Below are positions 59,937 through 64,000 of a stretch of 64,000 nt of DNA, one piece after another (positions within the stretch are counted from its first letter, which is position 1; every line of letters begins with the position of its first letter). Origin of the DNA: Chrysogorgia sp. JL179-B06 (Eukaryota > Cnidaria > Anthozoa > Scleralcyonacea > Chrysogorgiidae); the NCBI GenBank assembly GCA_035772405.1, contig JAYKKM010000032.1:2131001-2195000 (forward strand), written 5' to 3'. Both the position numbers and the translations under genes were made by a program. The notes below the pieces were generated by a model. That model had not been told where the DNA came from. It searched no databases and saw nothing but the letters and a program-made list of their open reading frames with translations.

Positions 59937-60498
59937 ACTTATTTATTTTTTTCCTAAACCACTCGTTGTAATAATTGTCATCACTTTCACACCATCCCAG
60001 CTTTGGGTACACCACCCCAAACAAATTATCGTCAAACAAGTCTTTCACCTTCCCGTCTTTGAGGTCTGACACCTTCTTGAGTGTCTCGACTCGTCTTCTA
60101 TGGCACAACCTAATAATGTAGTATCCATATCTGCTGACATTTCTACCCTTGATCAAATTGCATGAGTGCAGCGCATTGACAACTTTCAGGAAGTCCTCTT
60201 TTATCAACTCAAGGTGCTCACCCTTCACAACGTTCCGCAGTCTCCTCCCCATCCACCAAGACCGTTTGTGAACGCTTTTTAGTCGCGTGAGTCTCATGTC
60301 GCTGTAACTCTGAGTGTAACCCCATTCGGTGTCGCCACACTTTGGACACGCGTACCCACCGCAGTCAGTCACATGTTTCACAACGTCACAATCCAAGCAG
60401 TAGTAAATTCTGAAGGTGTCTCCACACTCAGTTTGCGTCTCGCTGGCGATCTCGTCAATTGTGTAGCCGTAGCTCATCTGCCTCATAAGTTTGTCCAT
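59926..60498 (-). CDS. Zinc-ribbon protein resembling VLTF3-type late transcription factor
   Basis: 190 aa. C34-x2-C37 and C51-x2-C54 form a zinc ribbon (YYCLDCDVV ... YACPKCGD). The C-terminal part has VSRYGYYIIRL, then VKDLFDDNLFGVVYPKLGW at 151-169. A ribbon followed by an 'R.Y..Y.L..L' helix and a final 'LGW' is the layout of the VLTF3 family, which drives late transcription in poxviruses and other large DNA viruses. I infer the family from pattern only; a generic zinc-ribbon protein is the alternative. It lies 28 bases after the 139-aa membrane protein gene and 6 bases before the polymerase, so the block may be cotranscribed. Confidence 0.6.
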   Translation of the reverse strand: MDKLMRQMSYGYTIDEIASETQTECGDTFRIYYCLDCDVVKHVTDCGGYACPKCGDTEWGYTQSYSDMRLTRLKSVHKRSWWMGRRLRNVVKGEHLELIKEDFLKVVNALHSCNLIKGRNVSRYGYYIIRLCHRRRVETLKKVSDLKDGKVKDLFDDNLFGVVYPKLGWCESDDNYYNEWFRKKINKCSI

Positions 60499-60518
60499 CG
60501 CTTATACTACTCCAACAT
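60499..60518 (-). promoter_or_regulatory. TATA-like motif before the zinc-ribbon gene
   Basis: The minus strand reads TTGGAGTAGTATAAGCG directly before the ATG at 60498, preceded by a run of A. It shares GAGTAGTATA with the polymerase and hairpin sequences. Confidence 0.5.
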
Positions 60519-60526
60519 ATTTTTTT

Positions 60527-60946
60527 TCACCGAACTAGTACCCACGCCGCTATTCCACTACCCAAACCTAGCGCGCTAACAAACAATAATTGGTATTCCT
60601 TCATTTCCGCACTCGGTTGGTAGTAATCCGCAACCCTCGGGAGGTCAGTGAACACTCGTCCGCTGTACTGTATGGTCATTACGCTTCTAAGTTCTTCCAA
60701 CGCGTGGTTTGTGTCATTGATGTCAGCATTAGCGTCAGAGAGCCGTTGTCGTAAACGCTGGATCTTATCTTTCTTAGCGATTTCATTTTCATACCACGCT
60801 TCTTTCGCACTGGCTAACTGTTCCAACGCATGATTGTGCCTTTCCATCTCAGCTTCATAGCCTGTGTGATTAAACTTCGAGAACATAAAGCCAGCGCCTG
60901 CAAAAGCCACTGCGTTAAAAATCCCTCCAGCCACAACACTCACCAT
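60527..60946 (-). CDS. Two-helix membrane protein with central coiled coil (viral, function unknown)
   Basis: 139 aa. A hydrophobic segment at 3-23 (VVAGGIFNAVAFAGAGFMF) is followed by a charged helical region at about 33-90 with heptad-like spacing (EQLASAKEAWYENEIAKKDK and onward), then GRVFTDLPRVADYY, and a second hydrophobic segment at 119-138. The topology suits a virion membrane or scaffold protein, but that is inference. The start is 4 bases after the stop of the 78-aa gene. I recognise no named family. Confidence 0.8.
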   Translation of the reverse strand: MVSVVAGGIFNAVAFAGAGFMFSKFNHTGYEAEMERHNHALEQLASAKEAWYENEIAKKDKIQRLRQRLSDANADINDTNHALEELRSVMTIQYSGRVFTDLPRVADYYQPSAEMKEYQLLFVSALGLGSGIAAWVLVR

Positions 60947-60950
60947 TAAC

Positions 60951-61187
60951 TTACGTTGATTTGAATGGGTCTGTCGGTATCCACTTTTTCGATTGCAACC
61001 ACTTTACTAACAGCGTTCCTGCACCAACAGCTGCAGCAAGTTTCACTGTACCTTTCACAGTCTCTGGTGTTCCCAATGGTTCTCCCAAAGCCTTTTTCGA
61101 AATCATACTCACTGCCACAGCACCAGTCGTAACAAGTAGTGCGTCGTACAATTCGTTCATAAGTTCTTTTCGATCGATCGCAGCCAT
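60951..61187 (-). CDS. Small membrane protein, 78 aa (viral, function unknown)
   Basis: The N terminus MAAIDRKELMNELYDALL is followed by a hydrophobic stretch at about 17-31, then GEPLGTPETVKGTVKL and a second hydrophobic stretch at about 48-64, with a basic tail. It starts 23 bases after the 114-aa gene and ends 4 bases before the 139-aa gene. I chose this ATG over the overlapping frame at 60946-61221 because it gives sensible membrane segments and spacing, and a TATA-like 'GTATAT' lies just upstream. Confidence 0.75.
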   Translation of the reverse strand: MAAIDRKELMNELYDALLVTTGAVAVSMISKKALGEPLGTPETVKGTVKLAAAVGAGTLLVKWLQSKKWIPTDPFKST

Positions 61188-61210
61188 ATATACATTGTCG
61201 TGTGTTTTGT

Positions 61211-61555
61211 TTAAGAATCAAATGTGTCTAACGCTGGACGACAAGTTCTACGATTTTCTGACGCGCTAACCACAGTACTCACAGGCTTCAGTTGTGTCTC
61301 TTTTTCACTGCTAATTGTGTACCATAGCGAAGCACCAGCAATGATTACACCAAGTGTTCCAACAATGTAACCGTAGCTCCACTCACCACCCTGTTCCTCG
61401 TTGACTATCATTTCACGCATTTTCTTTTCTTTAGCAGCTTTCGATATCTCAGCTAACTTTTTACCAGCAGCGACGCGCTTTGGGTCCTTTACCTTAACAC
61501 TTTTCACATCAGCTGTGATCTTAGCGTCGACAGCCGTCTGTGAGTCCTCAACCAT
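61211..61555 (-). CDS. Single-pass membrane protein with basic N-terminal region (viral, function unknown)
   Basis: 114 aa. The first 50 residues are Lys/Ala-rich and probably helical (DPKRVAAGKKLAEISKAAKE), followed by YGYIVGTLGVIIAGASLWYT as a membrane helix at about 61-80 and a polar tail. It is the first gene of the minus-strand block and faces the divergent control region. Its ATG follows GATAGTGTATTAG. No named family recognised. Confidence 0.78.
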   Translation of the reverse strand: MVEDSQTAVDAKITADVKSVKVKDPKRVAAGKKLAEISKAAKEKKMREMIVNEEQGGEWSYGYIVGTLGVIIAGASLWYTISSEKETQLKPVSTVVSASENRRTCRPALDTFDS

Positions 61556-61686
61556 CTAATACACTATCACGTGTTATCTTACTCACAGTTGACCTCACAG
61601 GTGTCTCACAGATGACCTCACAGGTATCTCACAGTTCCAGACCAAACGCACTAAAAAATTGGGATTTTTTCTGAGAGTATAACATA
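61556..61686. promoter_or_regulatory. Divergent control region with a 23-bp direct repeat
   Basis: This 131-bp gap separates the minus block from the plus genes. 'tgacctcacaggtgtctcac' starting at 61590 recurs with one change at 61613, giving a 23-bp period; a further partial 'actcacagt' lies before it. Toward the plus gene there is 'gagagtataacata' before the ATG at 61687. The repeats could bind a regulator or mark an origin. Confidence 0.55.
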
Positions 61687-61785
61687 ATGACTCAAGCCCG
61701 AGAAATCAGCGAAGAAGATATTGCCAACATGCTGAGAACAGCCTTTATCAGTGTGCCCACCCTACAAGGCGCCCTATCGTCTTAA
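61687..61785 (+). pseudogene. Short ORF, perhaps the displaced start of the next gene
   Basis: The frame encodes 32 residues beginning MTQAREISEEDIANMLRTAF and stops at 61783-61785. Its ATG has the local TATA-like element (TATA at 61678-61681), whereas the next gene at 61809 has none. Codons in the following frame remain open from before this stop into the 61809 ORF, so a single-base indel could have split one gene. It could also be a real short upstream ORF. Confidence 0.45.
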
Positions 61786-61808
61786 ACGAGTACTTCTCAA
61801 CATACACA

Positions 61809-62369
61809 ATGTTCGACCCTGACCCTGAAGGGCCACCAAAACGGCTTGGCTCTCAGATCCGCCATACGAGGTATCTTCTCGACGCTTGGATCGATCTTCG
61901 AGAGGAGAGAGCCAACGAGCTTGCTGGTGTGTTAGCTGACATAATCCCTGTGTGGTGTTACTCACCATTCAAATACCTTATGTTAGCGAGTGACGTCTAC
62001 TTGAACAACCCTAGTGGGTCCAACGCCACATTACTCGGTAATTTCCTCCAAGTGTTCTTAGCGACCCTTCTATGGAAACCATGCCCAACCAAAGCCAAAG
62101 CGTGGCTAGAGCTCGCCGCAAACCGCGACGTTCACGTTTGCAAGGTGGGGTGTAATGAGATACTGGGTGCGGATGATATCAGGGACCACGTGCTCTCGCC
62201 CGCCCACAGACACTTTGCGAGAAATAAAAACGTGTACACCTGTCACCCATGCGGTGTGGTCACCAACGACCCACTGTATCGCTTGAGACATGAGAGCTCG
62301 AAGACCCATCTTGAAAACTTAGAGCTCCAGCGGATATTCAACATGGAACGACAGTTTCCACCAGAGTAA
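61809..62369 (+). CDS. Double zinc-finger-like protein (viral, function unknown)
   Basis: 186 aa from this ATG, though the true start may lie further upstream (see the short ORF at 61687). The N-terminal two thirds are helical with GSQIRHTRYLLDAWIDLREE and no family I know. The C-terminal third has two Cys/His clusters: CKVGC ... HVLSPAH (about 112-133) and YTCHPC ... RHESSKTH (about 143-167), each close to a matrin/U1-type C2H2 finger. A nucleic-acid-binding role is likely. It lies 29 bases before the thymidine kinase gene in the same direction. Confidence 0.72.
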   Translation: MFDPDPEGPPKRLGSQIRHTRYLLDAWIDLREERANELAGVLADIIPVWCYSPFKYLMLASDVYLNNPSGSNATLLGNFLQVFLATLLWKPCPTKAKAWLELAANRDVHVCKVGCNEILGADDIRDHVLSPAHRHFARNKNVYTCHPCGVVTNDPLYRLRHESSKTHLENLELQRIFNMERQFPPE

Positions 62370-62383
62370 AAAAATATTTCTCT

Positions 62384-62398
62384 GGGGGTATAGTAACC
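62384..62398 (+). promoter_or_regulatory. TATA-like motif before the thymidine kinase ATG
   Basis: GGGGGTATAGTAACC runs directly to the ATG at 62399; the TATA is six bases from the start codon. The Bro-like gene has the nearly identical GGCTATAGTA before its ATG. Confidence 0.55.
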
Positions 62399-62968
62399 AT
62401 GAGAAAAGTTGGTAAACTAGAGATCGTGATTGGTCCCATGTTTGCAGGAAAAACAACAGAGACTCTTCGTAGGTTAGTCACGTTAAGTAAGTCAGGGCTC
62501 AAAGTCCTCTACATGAACAACACAGGTGACACCAGGCGAGCTGACCACGCGTTCTCCACACATCGTCAGACCATTGTTGTTGGATCAGACAGTTTACCCG
62601 CGAAGTTAATCACCAACCTTCCGAGTTCTTCCGAGATAGCTGATTACGACGTCATCGGCGTTGATGAGGGCCATTGGTACTCTGATCTGTCAGTTATTCG
62701 CGAATACGTTAAAGCTGGCATTCACGTCATTATTTGTGGTCTCATAACAACGGAGCACTTAAAAAAACTTGGTGAGCTTGACACATTGTTCCCAATGGCA
62801 GACGACATCACATTTCTAAAAGCGTATTGCGCCGTTTGTCGCGACACTTACGGAACAACTGTTGACGCACCATTCAATTGGAGATACAACCCAGGACCAT
62901 CATTCGTTGGTGGTGCTGAGCAATATCGCGCAGTGTGCAGACGTCATCATCCTTCCACACAAAATTAA
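62399..62968 (+). CDS. tk: Thymidine kinase, type II (TK1-like)
   Basis: 189 aa, a normal length for the family. It phosphorylates thymidine to dTMP, supplying precursors for viral DNA synthesis in cells with low nucleotide pools. The P loop is GPMFAGKTT (12-20). The Walker B/catalytic element is DVIGVDEGHWYSDL with D89 and E90; most relatives have DEaQF here, so His-Trp is unusual. The lasso zinc site is formed by C144, C147, C180 and H183 (YCAVC ... YRAVCRRHH). 'GGAEQYRAVC' before the last Cys is the thymidine-binding loop. It follows the zinc-finger gene on the same strand and converges on the Bro-like gene. Confidence 0.94.
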   Translation: MRKVGKLEIVIGPMFAGKTTETLRRLVTLSKSGLKVLYMNNTGDTRRADHAFSTHRQTIVVGSDSLPAKLITNLPSSSEIADYDVIGVDEGHWYSDLSVIREYVKAGIHVIICGLITTEHLKKLGELDTLFPMADDITFLKAYCAVCRDTYGTTVDAPFNWRYNPGPSFVGGAEQYRAVCRRHHPSTQN

Positions 62969-63205
62969 GGGTGTTCTCGGATACCCCACTTTTTAAAATT
63001 TAGACATTGGTCACACGAAGCGTCCAATGTCCCCCGTAGAAACATTTTTTCACACAGTGGTCAGAAGGTTTGTGAAATAAAGAGAGAAAGTTTCGCAGAC
63101 ACCTTTATCGAGTTAAAAACGTCTTTAAAAATGTTAGAACAGTTGTCACCTCAAGCGTCGTCTCAACAATGAGAACGAGTGCTAATTCGACTTATTACTC
63201 GCTGT
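62969..63205. other. Gap between convergent thymidine kinase and Bro-like genes
   Basis: 237 bases without a credible ORF. I see no strong terminator hairpin; 'gttaaaaacgtctttaaaaatgtt' near 63114 is only an A/T-rich near repeat. Confidence 0.5.
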
Positions 63206-63967
63206 CTAAAAAGTCTCTTTACAATAACGTCTCTCATGGTTACTCAACGCTGATTTATTTTTAAATTTACGAAAACACTGAGAGCACTGAAACCCAACGT
63301 CAAAGAGATATTTTATTACCGTGGTAATAGCGTCGTCGTACGAGTCGCATAAGAGTGTTAGATAACCAGCGGATTTATATCTGAGCAACAGAGACTCCTG
63401 CTCTTTGGATGTCTTGCCTGTGCCACCTGGATTCTTGAACTCAATCACGAGCCCGCTGTGCTGTCGGTTTGCATTGGCAATAATCAAGTCAGGTGTCCCA
63501 CGTTGGTAACCTTTTTTCCACGAATTTATTCTTTTACTCGAAGTGTCTTGATTCTCACCACAAGCGGCTATCAAAATAGCCTCTGGATAATATTTCCTAA
63601 GAAAACCAACAACTTTCGTGTGAAGGTCGAACTCAGTGATCATTACGAATTGATTGTGTTTGAGACCGACGTTAGCTAAACCCTTTCTAACGCTTGGTAA
63701 GACTTCTGAGTGCACCCACCTTCCGAAGTGTCTCGCACGCTCCATTTTACTCGAGAACACCAATGAGTAGACCCCGAGTTCGTTGATAAACGAGGCCTGC
63801 TCTATCTTCATTTTACAGTCAGGTTCGACGTGGTCGTTGACTGCATCTTTTGGTCTAGCATAACCTAGAGCGCTCGCGACTTCTTTCGCTTTGAACCATA
63901 TTTCACCGTTGTGATTAACCGTCGTGATTTGGTGACCGTCGAATAATTGCACTGAGTTGGTTGCCAT
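63206..63967 (-). CDS. Bro-N domain / PD-(D/E)XK (VRR-NUC-like) nuclease / C2H2 fusion protein
   Basis: 253 aa from the ATG at 63967; an upstream in-frame ATG at the window edge adds 11 residues. I prefer the inner start because the TATA-like GGCTATAGTA lies directly before it. Numbered from the outer ATG: a Bro-N domain at about 17-106 (WFKAKEVASALGYARPKDAV ... GVYSLVFSSKMERARHF), then a nuclease core with E123, H127, RGTPDLII (D171), LVIEFKNP (E187, K189) and Q201, then a C-terminal finger C239-x2-C242-x12-H255-x4-C260. Bro-N proteins of insect and giant viruses bind DNA; the nuclease part resembles VRR-NUC or Holliday-junction-type enzymes. A role in replication or recombination is inferred. 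Intact. Confidence 0.85.
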   Translation of the reverse strand: MATNSVQLFDGHQITTVNHNGEIWFKAKEVASALGYARPKDAVNDHVEPDCKMKIEQASFINELGVYSLVFSSKMERARHFGRWVHSEVLPSVRKGLANVGLKHNQFVMITEFDLHTKVVGFLRKYYPEAILIAACGENQDTSSKRINSWKKGYQRGTPDLIIANANRQHSGLVIEFKNPGGTGKTSKEQESLLLRYKSAGYLTLLCDSYDDAITTVIKYLFDVGFQCSQCFRKFKNKSALSNHERRYCKETF

Positions 63968-63980
63968 TACTATAGCCTCG
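63968..63980 (-). promoter_or_regulatory. TATA-like motif before the Bro-like gene
   Basis: The minus strand reads GAGGCTATAGTA immediately before ATG 63967, after a run of T. It matches the thymidine kinase upstream motif. Confidence 0.5.
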
Positions 63981-64000
63981 CAAAAAAAACTACTCGACAT

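Noticed and set aside
60946..61221. 91-aa Cys/Arg-rich minus-strand ORF
   Set aside because: Overlaps the 78-aa gene in another frame; the latter has better membrane segments and gene spacing.
61780..61787. Programmed -1 frameshift at 'cttaaac' between the short ORF and the zinc-finger gene
   Set aside because: The slippery pattern is in the wrong phase for a move from the first frame into the second.

Overview
The window reads as a stretch of an AT-rich animal nuclear genome with a DNA-virus-like gene block at its right end. The animal part shows GT-AG introns, tRNA-derived SINEs, non-LTR and Penelope-like retroelement remnants, many inverted-repeat MITEs and simple-sequence arrays. A cnidarian, probably anthozoan, host is my inference from the repeat style (for example repeated copies of a 'ctgggtacgagg' motif); nothing in the window proves it.

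About 1.9-50.9 kb: one large host gene on the minus strand. Seventeen exons can be read, and their splice phases are consistent from end to end (2722 nt, 906 codons plus stop). They encode the second half of a CS (p23-like) domain, an Asn/Asp-rich linker, and a ubiquitin-specific protease domain interrupted by a MYND zinc finger. This domain order is that of USP19. The 5' exons lie upstream of 50.94 kb and were not found. The introns are very large and full of repeats: a 1.9-kb minisatellite at 7.1-9.0 kb, five elements flanked by TTAA, hammerhead-ribozyme-like repeats, an inverted pair of GIY-YIG (Penelope) fragments, and a LINE fragment with another element nested in it. A further LINE remnant lies 3' of the gene at 0.2-0.8 kb.

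About 50.9-55.5 kb: no gene recognised; a TTAA-flanked element, simple repeats, a SINE-like sequence and inverted repeats.

About 55.5-64 kb: a compact virus-like cassette without recognisable introns. It begins with a 167-bp near-perfect hairpin and a ~53-bp tandem repeat array. A tight minus-strand block follows: three small membrane proteins, a zinc-ribbon protein resembling the VLTF3 late transcription factor family, and a 1197-aa protein-primed family B DNA polymerase with an inserted endonuclease-VII-like HNH motif. A divergent intergenic region carrying a 23-bp direct repeat separates this block from plus-strand genes: a short ORF, a double-zinc-finger protein and a type II thymidine kinase. 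A convergent Bro-N/PD-(D/E)XK nuclease/C2H2 protein reaches the right edge. Most of these genes carry a TATA-like motif within about 15 bases of the ATG. The content suggests an endogenous Polinton/adintovirus-like or related PolB virus: polymerase and nuclease for replication, thymidine kinase for nucleotide supply, a late transcription factor, and small membrane proteins that could belong to the virion. No capsid, packaging ATPase, protease or integrase gene is in the window; these may lie beyond 64 kb.
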